Of a stretch of DNA of 64,000 nucleotides, positions 17,162 through 26,450 are shown one piece after another. Position numbers and translations under genes: made by a program. The stretch comes from CAVQJU01 sp963755195 (GTDB lineage: Bacteria; Acidobacteriota; Vicinamibacteria; Vicinamibacterales; CAVVIG01). The stretch lies in the NCBI GenBank assembly GCA_963755195.1, contig CAVWIZ010000002.1:806001-870000 (forward strand), given 5' to 3'. Each line of letters opens with the position of its first letter. The first letter of the stretch is position 1. The notes beneath the pieces are model-generated. The model made no database searches, had not been told where the DNA came from, and saw nothing but the letters and a program-made list of their open reading frames with translations.

Positions 17162-18322
17162 TTGACTGAGTCGCTCCTCCCGGTCGTGCTCGCCGGCTTC
17201 CTGGCGTTTCTCAGCCTGTATGCCACGCAGCCGCTGCTGCCGTTGTTTCAGCAGGTGTTCGGCGCCGGGCATTTCAGAGTCAGCCTCACGGTGACGGCCA
17301 CGACGACTGCCGTGGCGCTGGCGGCGCCCTTCGTCGGCCGGCTCGCCGATGTCTGGGGCAAGCGTCAGGTGATCGTCGGCGCGTCGTGTGCCGTGGCCGC
17401 GACGACGATGATGGCGGCGACGGCGGCGACGCTGAATCAGGTGATTGCGTGGCGGTTCTTGCTGGGACTCGTGACGCCCGGCGTGTTCGCCGTCACCGTG
17501 GCCTACATTCACGATCGCTGGGATCCCTCGCGTGCCGGCACCGCGACGGCCGCGTACGTGAGCGGCACGGTGGTCGGTGGATTTGTGGGCCGCGCCGCCG
17601 CCGGATTGGTGGCGTCGGCCGCGGGTTGGCGCGCCGGCTTTGCCGCGGTGGGCGTCATGAGCGCGGCGTGCGCGGCGCTGTTGTGGTCCGCGCTCCCGGC
17701 GGACGTCAAGCCGGTTCGTGCCAACGCGTATCGGTCGCACGCCGGGTCGCTCGTCGAGCACCTGACGAATCGCGAGCTGATGGGCGCATACGCGACCGGC
17801 TTCTGCGTACTGTTCACGCAGATGGCGATGTTCACATATGTGACGTTCGAGCTGGCCGGACCGTCCTTCGGCCTGAAGACCGCGGCGCTCGGATGGCTGT
17901 TTGCTGTCTTTCTTGTTGGTGCGATTATCACGCCGTTTTCCGGCCGCTGGATTGACGCGTACGGCCATCGGGTGGCCCTCGTCACAGCGATCGCAATCGG
18001 CGTCACGGGATCGCTGCTGACGCTCGGCCACGCGCTCGCGGCCGTCGTCGCCGGGCTGGCGCTCGTCTGCTCCGGAGTGTTTATCGCGCAGGCCGCGGCG
18101 AGCAGCTATGTCGGCGCGGCGGCGACACACAATCGGGGCCTGGCGGTCGGGCTGTACGCGATGTTTTATTACGTCGGCGGAAGCGTTGGCGGCGCACTGC
18201 CGGCAGTGTTCTGGGACCGCGGCGGCTGGCCTGCGTGCGTGGCGTTGGTGCTCGCCGTGCAAGTCGCAACCGCATTGATCGGCTGGCTGTCCTGGACAGG
18301 CAGAGCTGAGGTCAGGAAATGA
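17162..18322 (+). CDS. MFS transporter (YnfM/AraJ-like drug or sugar efflux type)
   Basis: A 386-aa protein with about 12 hydrophobic segments and the MFS motif A region GRLADVWGKRQVIVG between helices 2 and 3 (the G-x3-D-x2-G-x2 pattern). The first residues LLPVVLAGFLAFLSLYATQPLLPLF resemble the YnfM/Bcr-like group. A second loop motif, SGRWIDAYGHR, follows the sixth helix. The TTG at 17162 is the only good start, since the ATG five bases earlier meets a stop at once. It is divergent from the glycosyltransferase, and its end overlaps the response-regulator gene by 11 bp. Substrate cannot be read. Confidence 0.85.
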   Translation: MTESLLPVVLAGFLAFLSLYATQPLLPLFQQVFGAGHFRVSLTVTATTTAVALAAPFVGRLADVWGKRQVIVGASCAVAATTMMAATAATLNQVIAWRFLLGLVTPGVFAVTVAYIHDRWDPSRAGTATAAYVSGTVVGGFVGRAAAGLVASAAGWRAGFAAVGVMSAACAALLWSALPADVKPVRANAYRSHAGSLVEHLTNRELMGAYATGFCVLFTQMAMFTYVTFELAGPSFGLKTAALGWLFAVFLVGAIITPFSGRWIDAYGHRVALVTAIAIGVTGSLLTLGHALAAVVAGLALVCSGVFIAQAAASSYVGAAATHNRGLAVGLYAMFYYVGGSVGGALPAVFWDRGGWPACVALVLAVQVATALIGWLSWTGRAEVRK

Positions 18323-18962
18323 TGCCCCTCCGAACGGCATACAGCACGATGTCCGCGGCACTGTGCACGTCGAGCTTCTCCATGATGCGCGCTCGGTGCG
18401 TCTCGACGGTGCTCGGGCTGAGATGCAGCAGTTCGGCTATCTCCTTGTTCGCGTGTCCCTCGGCGACGAGCTGAAACACCTCCCGTTCGCGCTCCGAGAG
18501 CGTGTCGTACCGATCAGTGATGCCGCGCTCGGCGAGCTGCCGCACATAATCATCCAACATCACCCGGGAGACCGCCGGGCTGAAGAACGACTTGTGCTCC
18601 ATCAACGCGTTCACCGCGCCGAACAGATCCGTGTCGGCCGACTCCTTCAGGAGGTAGCCGTGCGCCCCCGCCTTCAGGGCCCGTGTCACGTAGACCTCGT
18701 CGGCGTGCATGCTGAGGACGAGCACTCGCGCGGACGAGAGGCGCCGAACAATCTGCTGGGTCGCGTCGATGCCGTTCAGTCGCGGCATGGCCAGATCCAG
18801 GATCACGACGTCCGGCTTGAGCTCGAGCACTTGTCGAACAGCCTCGTGGCCATCCGCGGCCTCCCCAATCACTTCCCAGCCCGGGTGTGTCTCGAGAATC
18901 TTTCGCAGGCCCTGGCGCACCAACGTGTGATCATCCGCGAGGAAGATTCGCACGGTTCCCAT
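18312..18962 (-). CDS. NarL/FixJ-family response regulator
   Basis: 216 aa. The receiver domain shows ADDHTLVRQGLRKIL, the phosphoacceptor Asp in DVVILDLAMPRLNG (about residue 55), and the Lys in HGYLLKESAD. A LuxR-type DNA-binding domain follows: LSEREREVFQLVAEG, then EIAELLHLSPSTVETHRARIMEKL. It is directly downstream of the sensor kinase gene, whose stop is 1 bp away, so the pair is co-transcribed. It probably activates target promoters when phosphorylated. Confidence 0.95.
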   Translation of the reverse strand: MGTVRIFLADDHTLVRQGLRKILETHPGWEVIGEAADGHEAVRQVLELKPDVVILDLAMPRLNGIDATQQIVRRLSSARVLVLSMHADEVYVTRALKAGAHGYLLKESADTDLFGAVNALMEHKSFFSPAVSRVMLDDYVRQLAERGITDRYDTLSEREREVFQLVAEGHANKEIAELLHLSPSTVETHRARIMEKLDVHSAADIVLYAVRRGIIS

Positions 18963-18963
18963 C

Positions 18964-20330
18964 TCACGCCTCCGCGCCGATTGTCAGCGGAAACTCCATG
19001 TTGAGGCGAGTGCCTTTCCCATGTTCGCTTTCGATGCGGAACGTGCCGCCCAGGTTCACGGCCCGCTCGCGAATGCCGACGAGCCCGAGCCCGGCGCTCG
19101 GACCGCCGGTCGCGTCGCCGTTTGCCGAGAAACCGCAGCCGTCGTCTTCGACTGTTACGACGAGCGATGACGCGAGGCGCTGGACGAACACGCGACACGA
19201 GGTGGCTCGCGCGTGCCGGGCCACGTTGGTGAGTCCCTCCTGGATGGCCCGGTAGGCACAGACCTCGACGTCTCCGGCGAGCCGCTCGGAGAGACCTTCC
19301 TCGATCAGTTCCGTTCGAATGCCTGTGCGATCCGAGAACCTGCGAAGGTACCACTTGAGCGTGTCGGCAAGCCAAAGTCATCGAGCATGGCCGGTCGAAG
19401 GAGCTGCGAGAGATCCCGTACGCTGGTCAAGGCATGTTCGGTGACGGTTCCCGCGCTGCTGAGCGCCGCCACGGCCCGTGCGATCGCCGCCAACCGCGCG
19501 TTCGGCGACCGCCAGCTCCACCTTGACCGCGGTCAACGCCTGCCCGATCTCGTCGTGGAGTTCACGCGCGACGGTCCGCCGCTCGTCCTCCTGCGCGCGC
19601 ACGAGCCTCGCCGACAGACGCTGCAGCTCTGTTCGGTTCCGAACGACCTGCTCCTGCCGTTCGCGAATCTGGGATTCGAGTCCGCCGACATACCACCTCG
19701 TCAGGAACAGCACGCCAAGCCCGAGGCCGACGGCGACGGCCGTTGTCTCCGTCAAGCGCCGGCGCAGTTGGTCGTGCACCTCGTTCAGTTGCGTGTCTTC
19801 CCGGCTGTAGTCGTCTGCCATCGACCCGGCGGATCTCGTCCGATATCTGAGTGATCACATCTCGCTTCGGGATTTCCGGCGTGCGAGGCGGCGTCGGCCC
19901 CGGCGTCCCCGACCGCGGGACAGAGTTCTGGGCCGCCAATTGCGCGACGGTCTCCCAGTAATCACGAAGCTCCTCCTCGAGGCGCCTCCAAGCGGTGGCG
20001 TCAACGGCCGAGTCGATCGACCCGTACTGCAGCGAGCTCCTGAGTGACCAGGGCCTGCAAGGCGCGCAGTTGATCGCGGGCGACTGTGGCTGATTGTTCG
20101 TCGGTCTCACTCATGGCATCGCGAAGATAGATGGATCCGAGCAGGACCTGGTTCTGGACGCTGAAGAGCAACTCGTGACCGCGCAGGAACCGGGCGTGAA
20201 TGACCTTGCTACGCGCCTGGGACTCCACGATGCGCTGCGTGAAGTAGTAAGCCGACGCGAGCCAGAGCGCGAAGATCAGCATGAAGCCTGCCAGCAACGC
20301 GGTCTTGATCGTCTCAGGCGGACGCAACAT
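18964..20330 (-). CDS. NarL-type sensor histidine kinase (frame broken as given)
   Basis: The N-terminal frame (20330 down to about 20045) has a membrane segment LLAGFMLIFALWLASAYYF and a periplasmic helical region with ARFLRGHELLFSVQNQVLL. Later frames give a second membrane segment AVAVGLGLGVLFLTRWYVGG, the HisKA_3 phosphorylation motif RRTVARELHDEIGQALTAVK, LRPAMLDDFGL, and the ATPase domain VTVEDDGCGFSANG and GLGLVGIRERAVNLGG. About four frame changes (near 20045, 19825, 19500, 19370) interrupt it. The restored length is about 455 aa. It pairs with the adjacent regulator. Confidence 0.85.
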
Positions 20331-20481
20331 GAGTCGATCTTAACCGGCGCCGGCACGGTTCGACGATATCCCCTGTCACGGAGCCAAGAATACAGTCCGG
20401 ACGGGATTGGCGCGGGCGTCGCCGCCTCGTAGAGTGGTAATGACGAGTGGGAAGCAGGAAGCGGATCGTGAAGGAGGCATC

Positions 20482-21412
20482 ATGTCTGCCGGCAAAGCCA
20501 GCTCTTGGTGGGAGCAACACTCCGCACAACCCGCTGCGGGGATTGCCCAACGCATCGTCGTCGTCACCGATGTCCACGCAACCGCGCCGACCGAGGGAAT
20601 GCGTTCCCTCCCAGAGGCACAGGCGGCCGTGGACTTCCTGGCGGCGCGCGGGATTCCGCTCGTCGTCAATTCGAGCCGCACCCGCGCCGAGGTTGAACGG
20701 CTCCATCAGACGCTGCAGATCCGGACGCCGTTTATCAGCGAACGCGGGGGCGCCTTGTTCCTGCCACACGGCTATTTTCCCTTCGTGCCGGCGCGGGCGC
20801 GGCCTGCCGTGGGATGCGACGTCGTCGAATTCGGGGGGCGGTATCACGAAGTCGTCAACGCGCTGAGGCTCACTTGTCACGAGCTGAAGCTTGACGTCGT
20901 CGGCTTCGGCGAGCTGTCGATCCACCAAGTGGCCCGGGAACTGGGTGTCCCTCTGCCGGAGGCACAGCTCGCCAAGCTGCGCGAGTACACCGAGTTGTTT
21001 CGCATCGTCGACGAGACCGACTTGACGAAGAGGCGCCTGTTCAAGGCCCTTCACCAGGGAGGCCTGCGCTGTTGTCCGGCCGGCAGCCGTTACCTCGTCA
21101 CCGCCACCGCGGACCGGGCCGACAGCCTCCGAACCTTGCGGGCGGTCTGGGGACAGGCGTGGGGCGACCCCCTCATGATCGGGCTGGGCGACAGCGACGA
21201 CCTGGAGTGGCTACGACACGTCGATGTCGCGGTCATCGTCCCGAGCGCGGAGACGCGGGTGATCAGCGCGTGTGTTCTCCAAGCTGCCCTCGGTGCACAT
21301 CGCGAAATCGCCCGGGCCTCGTGGCTGGTGCGAGGCGATCTTCGAGCAAGTCAGCGCCCTTATGCCACCGCGCGGTCAGATTCGGCCGGGGAGCGGCGTG
21401 CCGGCGCACTAG
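20482..21412 (+). CDS. Mannosyl-3-phosphoglycerate-phosphatase-like HAD protein (one frameshift; altered nucleophile motif)
   Basis: The ATG at 20482 has a strong AAGGAGG site. The MPGP-type HAD order is clear: VVVTDVHATAP, IPLVVNSSRTRAEVERL, TPFISERGGALFLPHGYF, VVGFGELSIHQVARELG, EAQLAKLREYTELF, and GLGDSDDLEWLRHVDVAVIV. The nucleophile motif DxDxT is changed to DVHAT: the first Asp is kept but the acid/base Asp is His, so activity may be lost or altered. A frameshift near 21330 separates the C-terminal frame AIFEQVSALMPPRGQIRPG ending at 21410. It might belong to compatible-solute metabolism, but no synthase gene is nearby. Confidence 0.75.
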
Positions 21413-21448
21413 TGTTCGTTGGACCTCGAGAGGAGTGGAGAAACAACA

Positions 21449-21576
21449 TGCTGGAAGTGCCGCGAGACTTCTTTTCGCGCAGCAGTATGAGCCTGGTCGG
21501 GTGGCTGCTGGTGGCTGTCTGCGTTCTGGCGGCTTATGAGCTCTGGGACGTCGCCATCAAGCGATGGCTTGGGTGA
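21449..21576 (+). CDS. Small single-pass membrane protein, 42 aa
   Basis: From ATG at 21449 (upstream AGGAG about 12 bp away): a short amphipathic N-terminus (LEVPRDFFSRSS) and one transmembrane segment (LVGWLLVAVCVLAAYELW) with a basic C-terminus. It is in frame with the unrepaired 3' end of the HAD gene, which could make it look like a C-terminal extension, but the HAD frame most plausibly stops at 21412. No family is recognised. Confidence 0.45.
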
Positions 21577-21631
21577 TTTGCGCCCGCTGCGCAGCTCTCG
21601 AAGAGCTCGCTCTCGGAAGGATGGGTGTCTC

Positions 21632-21958
21632 ATGAACGGTGTGGTACATCAATCGATCGACGAACTGCTCGCACGCGTTCGCGGCGAGTACTTCGAGATG
21701 CCAGGCCTCCAGCTGACCGAGGCTCAGGCCCGTCGCCTGTGGGGTTTGGACAAAACGACGTGCCGGCAGCTCCTGACCAGATTACTGGACGCGCGGTTCC
21801 TCGCGCGAACGCGTGATGGCCGCTATCGCCGTGCGGATGGGAGCGTGGCAGGAAACAACCAGCTGGGCGCGCCGCGGGAAACCGCCGGCCTGTTGCGCGA
21901 TGTTCCCAGTGCTCACCGGTGGGCCGTCAGCGCTCTGGCATCAGGACCACGACGATGA
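21632..21958 (+). CDS. Small winged-helix-like protein
   Basis: The ATG at 21632 has a GGAAGGA site 9 bp upstream. The N-terminal half is HTH-like: FEMPGLQLTEAQARRLWGL, then TTCRQLLTRLLDARFLARTR and DGRYRRADG, consistent with a short DNA-binding domain with a wing. The C-terminal 40 residues look unstructured and may be out of frame. No family is recognised beyond the fold guess. It may regulate the HAD or two-component genes before it (inference). Confidence 0.5.
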   Translation: MNGVVHQSIDELLARVRGEYFEMPGLQLTEAQARRLWGLDKTTCRQLLTRLLDARFLARTRDGRYRRADGSVAGNNQLGAPRETAGLLRDVPSAHRWAVSALASGPRR

Positions 21959-22009
21959 CGCCGGCCATGTGCCGGGGGCCGGCCTGGCCGACGGCAGATC
22001 GCGGGCCGC

Positions 22010-23101
22010 CTACTTCTTGCGGGCGAACCGGTAGTTCCCGGACACGTGCTTCACAAATAGTTGCGCCGGCACGCCAGCGTCACCCTTCGTGAACTCGACC
22101 CCCAACCCATACAAGCCGGAAAAACCGGTTTCAGATTGCGCCACGAGCGGCACGCTTCCTCTGCCGTCCATGTCGCCGAACAGGGTAGCGCCAGAGGCCG
22201 TAATCTCGACGACTCGCGGAACGAGTGTCCGGCTCCAGAGTGGCGGCTGCTCTACGTAGGTGCCGACGTACTTCGCGAGAATCTCGGCGGGGACTCTGAC
22301 CTCACGTTTCTTCTCGTCAGAAGCCCTGCCAACCCAGTGCACGAAGCTGCTGCCGTTCTCGTTGCAAACCCACTCGAGCATTTCGGTATCGGCGGCCAAC
22401 TCGGCACGGACCGCAACGGTCCAGGGCCTGGCGTACGCCCCTGGGTCGGAGAACGTCACGTCGAGGTCCAGATTGCCGAAGTTGCGACGGCGGTACCGTT
22501 CTGTCGTCCGCAGCGCTTCAGTGTGGGGATGGCCATCGTGATCCAGCCACGTGCGGTCGTTGAAGCCGAAGCTCTCCACCACCAGCGTGTCTCCGTCCCA
22601 ATGCCCCACCGAGTATCCCATCCAGTTCGGATTGGGGGCCGTCTCGAGTTTCCGGCCATCGAGGAAGACCTGGCGATAGGTCAGATCGGGGTTGAGGATG
22701 ACAATGAGCGTCGGAGTCTGAACGATCTTCACCATCTCCGCGCCGGTGCTGTCTCCGGCGACGCTGTAGCCCGGACCGAGGGGCACACACCGTACGTTCA
22801 TGTAGTCTTTGCCGAGGTCTTCCTTGCGCTGCTGAACCAGCGCTTCCGCCCAGGGCTGGACGTCTCCCGGCTTCAAGTCCGCCGCGATGTTGCGGCTGTA
22901 CTTGGGGGAAATCTTGGTCCACACGCCAGACAGATCGGGCTTGCCATCCGGCGTGCGCGGCGCGGGCGCCGCGAGATTCGGTTTGCCGTCAGGCGTGCGT
23001 GGAATGCCCGGCGTTGGCTGATTCAGCCACTGCGCCGCGAGCGGCGCGGCCAGCGAGACCGTCAGTATTGCCATCAACGATGCCGTTGCCGATCTGGTCA
23101 C
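22010..23101 (-). CDS. Secreted protein of a lineage-expanded family (RTPDGKPDLSGVW type)
   Basis: 363 aa from GTG at 23101, chosen for a GGAGGAGG site 8 bp upstream. After a signal peptide ending LAAPLAAQ come two RTPDGKPxL repeats and LSGVWTKI. The conserved core has IVILNPDLTYRQVFLDGRKL, SVGHWDGDTLVVESFGF and THAT-like RTTERYRRRNFGNL. The C-terminal 100 residues are strand-rich (LVPRVVEITASGATLFGDM). Function is unknown. The divergent neighbour and the 60134 gene share the core motifs DGR and GxWxGDTL. Confidence 0.75.
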   Translation of the reverse strand: MTRSATASLMAILTVSLAAPLAAQWLNQPTPGIPRTPDGKPNLAAPAPRTPDGKPDLSGVWTKISPKYSRNIAADLKPGDVQPWAEALVQQRKEDLGKDYMNVRCVPLGPGYSVAGDSTGAEMVKIVQTPTLIVILNPDLTYRQVFLDGRKLETAPNPNWMGYSVGHWDGDTLVVESFGFNDRTWLDHDGHPHTEALRTTERYRRRNFGNLDLDVTFSDPGAYARPWTVAVRAELAADTEMLEWVCNENGSSFVHWVGRASDEKKREVRVPAEILAKYVGTYVEQPPLWSRTLVPRVVEITASGATLFGDMDGRGSVPLVAQSETGFSGLYGLGVEFTKGDAGVPAQLFVKHVSGNYRFARKK

Positions 23102-23194
23102 GGTTGCGACCTCCTCCAGACTGCTCCCCGTCCTGGCCGATTCTATCGAATCGTCGGACCGAGACAAGGCCAGGTATATACTCCCGCAAATGCC

Positions 23195-23989
23195 GTGGAC
23201 AGGCCGCCCTCATATCTGACATGTCTGACTGGCCTGGCCGTGCTGACCGCGGCCGCTCTGCTGACGGCACAACGGCTCGCCGCGCAGCAGCCGTCAGCGG
23301 CGCCGCAGGGGCCGCGCACCCCCGGTACGCCGCGCTCCGCGGCGACGAGCGATCTCACCGGCTACTGGGTGTCGGTCGTCACCGAAGAGTGGCGGTGGCG
23401 TATGGTCACACCCGCCAAGGGCGACTACACGAGCATTCCGCTCAGCGACGAAGGGCGTCGCGTCGCCTTTTCGTGGGACCCCGGCACGGACGGCTCGTGC
23501 AAGGCGTACGGCGCCGCCGGACTGATGCGCATCCCCACTCGCCTCAACATCACGTGGCAGGGCGACGATGCGTTGAAGGTCGAGACGGATGCCGGGCAGC
23601 AGACGCGCGTGTTGCAGTTTTCTCCCAAGGGGCCGCCCGGCGCCAGGTCGCTCCAGGGGTTTTCGGTCGCCGAGTGGGAGCCGATCGGAGGCCCCAGCGC
23701 GGGCAGGGGAGGCCGCGGCGGGGCCGCGCCACCACCGACGTCGTTGAAGGTGGTGACGACGAACCTGCTCGAGGGCTGGCTCCGCAAGAACGGCGTGCCC
23801 TATAGCGACGCCACCACGTTGACCGAGTACTGGGACCGCGTGGCGTTCCCGAACGGCGATGTCTGGCTGACGGTCTCTCAGTACGTCACCGATCCGAAGT
23901 ACCTCACCGCCGAGTACACGACGAGCATGCACTTCAAGCGCGAGCCGGACGGATCGAAGTGGAAGCCGTCGCCGTGCCGTCAGATTTGA
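23195..23989 (+). CDS. Secreted protein, same lineage-expanded family
   Basis: About 264 aa from GTG at 23195. The N-terminus has a hydrophobic signal (LTCLTGLAVLTAAALLTAQ) followed by a Pro/Gly-rich linker and SDLTGYWVSVVTEEWRWRMV. The middle holds LMRIPTRLNITWQGDDALKVE and the C-terminal part LTEYWDRVAFPNGDVWLTVS. It is divergent from the 22010 gene, with 93 bp between the starts for both promoters, and is followed 13 bp later by another member. It is probably periplasmic. Function is unknown. Confidence 0.7.
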   Translation: MDRPPSYLTCLTGLAVLTAAALLTAQRLAAQQPSAAPQGPRTPGTPRSAATSDLTGYWVSVVTEEWRWRMVTPAKGDYTSIPLSDEGRRVAFSWDPGTDGSCKAYGAAGLMRIPTRLNITWQGDDALKVETDAGQQTRVLQFSPKGPPGARSLQGFSVAEWEPIGGPSAGRGGRGGAAPPPTSLKVVTTNLLEGWLRKNGVPYSDATTLTEYWDRVAFPNGDVWLTVSQYVTDPKYLTAEYTTSMHFKREPDGSKWKPSPCRQI

Positions 23990-24002
23990 GGAAGAGCATC
24001 AT

Positions 24003-24905
24003 ATGCCCCGCAGTCATCTGTTCACGCTCACGCGAGCCGCACTCGTCGTGGCGATCAGCGCGTCGCCGCTGGTTGCCCAGGGTCCTCCCGGGGACGGACA
24101 GCCCCCGATGGTGGAGCTCACCGGCTCGTGGGCGATGTCGAACGACGAAGAGCGGCTGATTCGTATCGATCCCGGGCCCGAGCTGGGCAACTTCACGGGC
24201 TTTCCGCTGAATGCCGCGGGCAAGCAGAAGGCGTTGACCTGGAACTCGACGATTCAGGCAGTCCCCGAACATCAGTCACGGCCGCACTCGGCGACGTACT
24301 CGATGCGCGGACCCGGGCCGAACTTCCACATGGGCGAGATCATCGATCCGGTGACGCGCCGGCTGCTTGCGTACACGATTACCGGCCTGTTCGAGAATGC
24401 GAACCGCACGATCTGGCTCGATGGGCGCCCGCATCCGTCCGTGTTTGCCGAGCACCTGTGGAACGGATTCTCGACCGGCGAGTGGGAAAACGGGACGCTC
24501 CACGTGACCACCACGCACGTGAAGCAGATGTTCCTCCAGCGAAACGGGATTCCGGCGAGCCCGTACGCCGTGATGCACGAGTTCTTCATCAGGCACGGCG
24601 ACCGCCTGCTGCTCGTCTCGCAAGTTGACGATCCGGTCTACCTGGAAGAGCCGATGGTCCGGACCTCCACGTTCCGGTGGAATCCGGGGCAGCGGGAGGG
24701 CGGCTTGCCGCATGTGGAAGTGGCCGAGGAAGTGCCGAGTCTTCGACAGGGAGACGTGCCGCACTACCCATTGGGCTCGCGGCACCCCGAGTACGCCAAC
24801 GATAACAAGCTGCCGTTCGAGGCGACGCTCGGTGGGAAGGAGACGCTCTATCCGGAGTACGTGGAGAAGTTGAAGCAGATGAGCGCGAGCGGGGTGGGAA
24901 AGTGA
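24003..24905 (+). CDS. Secreted protein, related hypothetical family
   Basis: 300 aa with a signal peptide (LTRAALVVAISASPLVAQ). The core reads MVELTGSWAMSNDEERLIRI, then LLAYTITGLFENANRTIWLD, GRPHPSVFAEHLWNGFSTG and EWENGTLHVTTTHVKQMFL; this is the DGRxHP and GxWENGTL pattern of the family. Its stop overlaps the start of the metallo-beta-lactamase-fold gene (GTGA), so at least the last two are co-transcribed. No enzymatic motif is visible. It is likely periplasmic or outer-membrane associated. Confidence 0.75.
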   Translation: MPRSHLFTLTRAALVVAISASPLVAQGPPGDGQPPMVELTGSWAMSNDEERLIRIDPGPELGNFTGFPLNAAGKQKALTWNSTIQAVPEHQSRPHSATYSMRGPGPNFHMGEIIDPVTRRLLAYTITGLFENANRTIWLDGRPHPSVFAEHLWNGFSTGEWENGTLHVTTTHVKQMFLQRNGIPASPYAVMHEFFIRHGDRLLLVSQVDDPVYLEEPMVRTSTFRWNPGQREGGLPHVEVAEEVPSLRQGDVPHYPLGSRHPEYANDNKLPFEATLGGKETLYPEYVEKLKQMSASGVGK

Positions 24906-26419
24906 CGCGCAACGCGTGCAGCCTTGCGGCGCTCTTGGGCATCAGCGCCGTCGCGGGCATCGGCGCCCAGCAAGGCCGGACGGCGAAGGATCTCGCCCGG
25001 CCGCATCGCGTCACCTACGCGAGCACGGGTCAGATCGAAGTCCTGCCGGTGCAGGGAAGCGTGTACATGCTGGCCGGGGCCGGCAGCAACGTGACGGTCC
25101 AGGTGGGTTCGACCGCGCTCTTCGTCGTGGATACGAATGAGGCGGCGATGAGCGACAAGATCCTCGCCGCGATCAAGACCATCTCGCCGCTTCCGATCCG
25201 CTACATCGTCAACACGAACGCCGATCCTGATCACGTGGGCGGCAACGAGCGGTTTGCCACGTCCGCGGGAGACAGCGTGAACGGATTCTTCCAGCAGGGC
25301 GCGCGCGTCTACGCACAGGAGAACGCCTTCGCGAGGATGGCGAACCCGAAGGACGGCTCCGCGCCGCTGCCAGGGGCGCTGTGGCCCACCGACGCGTTCG
25401 CGGCCCCTCTCAAATCGTTCTTCGTCACCGGCGAGCCGATCGAGCTCGTCCGTCAGCCGTCGGCGCACACGGACGGCGACCTCATGGTCTTCTTCCGCAA
25501 GTCCGACGTCATCAGCGCCGGCGACATCTTCGTGACCAACGGCTACCCGGTGATTGACGTCAAGCACGGCGGCACGATCGCCGGGATTCTCGACGGGCTG
25601 AACCGTTTGATCGATCTCGCGATCCCCGAGTACAACTCGATGGGCGGCACGCGGATCATTCCGGGACACGGGCGGATCTCGAACGAGATCGATCTGGTCG
25701 AGTACCGCGATGCGCTGACGATCATCGCCGATCGGATCACCGAGCTGGTGCTCGAGAACAAGACCATCGACCAGGTGAAGGCCGCCGGCGTGAGCCTGGA
25801 TTACGACGGTGTGTTCGGCGCCGCCAGCGGACCATGGACGACCGACATGTTCGTCGAGGCGGTGTACCGCGAGATCAAGGCGAACACGGCGCCCTGGAAG
25901 ACGCGGCTGCTGCGCAACGTGCCCGCGAGCGAGCTCGCGTTCCTCAGCAGCAGCAATGCGCGGCCCGCGCCCGCACGAAAGACGGCCGCGCCGGTGCGGA
26001 AAGCCAGCGGCGATCCGCTGGAAGGGAAGTGGGTGCTCAATATCTTCGACTCGCAGTACGAGCCGTCGAGCCTGCTGCCGCAGCGTCGCGAGATGACCGT
26101 GACGTTCAACGGCGACGAGATGACCCACACCTCCTCGACGTGGCGGAGGCCGCAGGGCAACGGATCGCCGCTGTCGTACTCCACCTATACGGCGAAGCTC
26201 GATGGCAAGGAATACAAGGTCACGCACTCGCCCTCGAAGGTGACGCTGAAGCGTCTTGCCGCGAACTCAATCGAGCGGACGCTCCAGGGCGAAGACAGCG
26301 GAAAAGAAACCTCGACGTGGACACTGTCAGCCGATGGCAAGACGCTGACGGTGGTCGCGAAGGGGACCGACGCGACCGGCGTCGCGTATACCAGCACGCA
26401 GATCTACGCGAGGCCGTAG
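24902..26419 (+). CDS. Secreted metallo-beta-lactamase-fold protein with altered zinc motif and C-terminal beta domain
   Basis: 505 aa from an overlapping GTG. After a signal peptide, residues about 45-330 form an MBL fold like quinoprotein-relay-system MBL proteins. The usual HxHxDH is replaced by NADPDH within VNTNADPDHVGGNERF, so only the last Asp-His remain. Later ligand positions are kept: QPSAHTDGDLMVFF, SAGDIFVTNGYPVID and RIIPGHGRISNEI. After a Pro/Ala linker, residues about 360-505 form a lipocalin-like beta domain (GKWVLNIFDSQYEPSSLL). Activity is uncertain. Confidence 0.8.
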   Translation: MTRNACSLAALLGISAVAGIGAQQGRTAKDLARPHRVTYASTGQIEVLPVQGSVYMLAGAGSNVTVQVGSTALFVVDTNEAAMSDKILAAIKTISPLPIRYIVNTNADPDHVGGNERFATSAGDSVNGFFQQGARVYAQENAFARMANPKDGSAPLPGALWPTDAFAAPLKSFFVTGEPIELVRQPSAHTDGDLMVFFRKSDVISAGDIFVTNGYPVIDVKHGGTIAGILDGLNRLIDLAIPEYNSMGGTRIIPGHGRISNEIDLVEYRDALTIIADRITELVLENKTIDQVKAAGVSLDYDGVFGAASGPWTTDMFVEAVYREIKANTAPWKTRLLRNVPASELAFLSSSNARPAPARKTAAPVRKASGDPLEGKWVLNIFDSQYEPSSLLPQRREMTVTFNGDEMTHTSSTWRRPQGNGSPLSYSTYTAKLDGKEYKVTHSPSKVTLKRLAANSIERTLQGEDSGKETSTWTLSADGKTLTVVAKGTDATGVAYTSTQIYARP

Positions 26420-26450
26420 GCTCAGCGGGCCGGACTCCTGGCGGAGGCGG

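Noticed and set aside
20482..21576. HAD protein with a C-terminal membrane anchor
   Set aside because: The continuous frame arises from a one-base shift near 21330; the other frame gives a family-like C-terminus and a stop at 21412, leaving a separate 42-aa membrane gene.
26420..26450. Terminator between the MBL-fold gene and ftsH
   Set aside because: No stem followed by a T-tract is visible in the 31 bp between the convergent stops.
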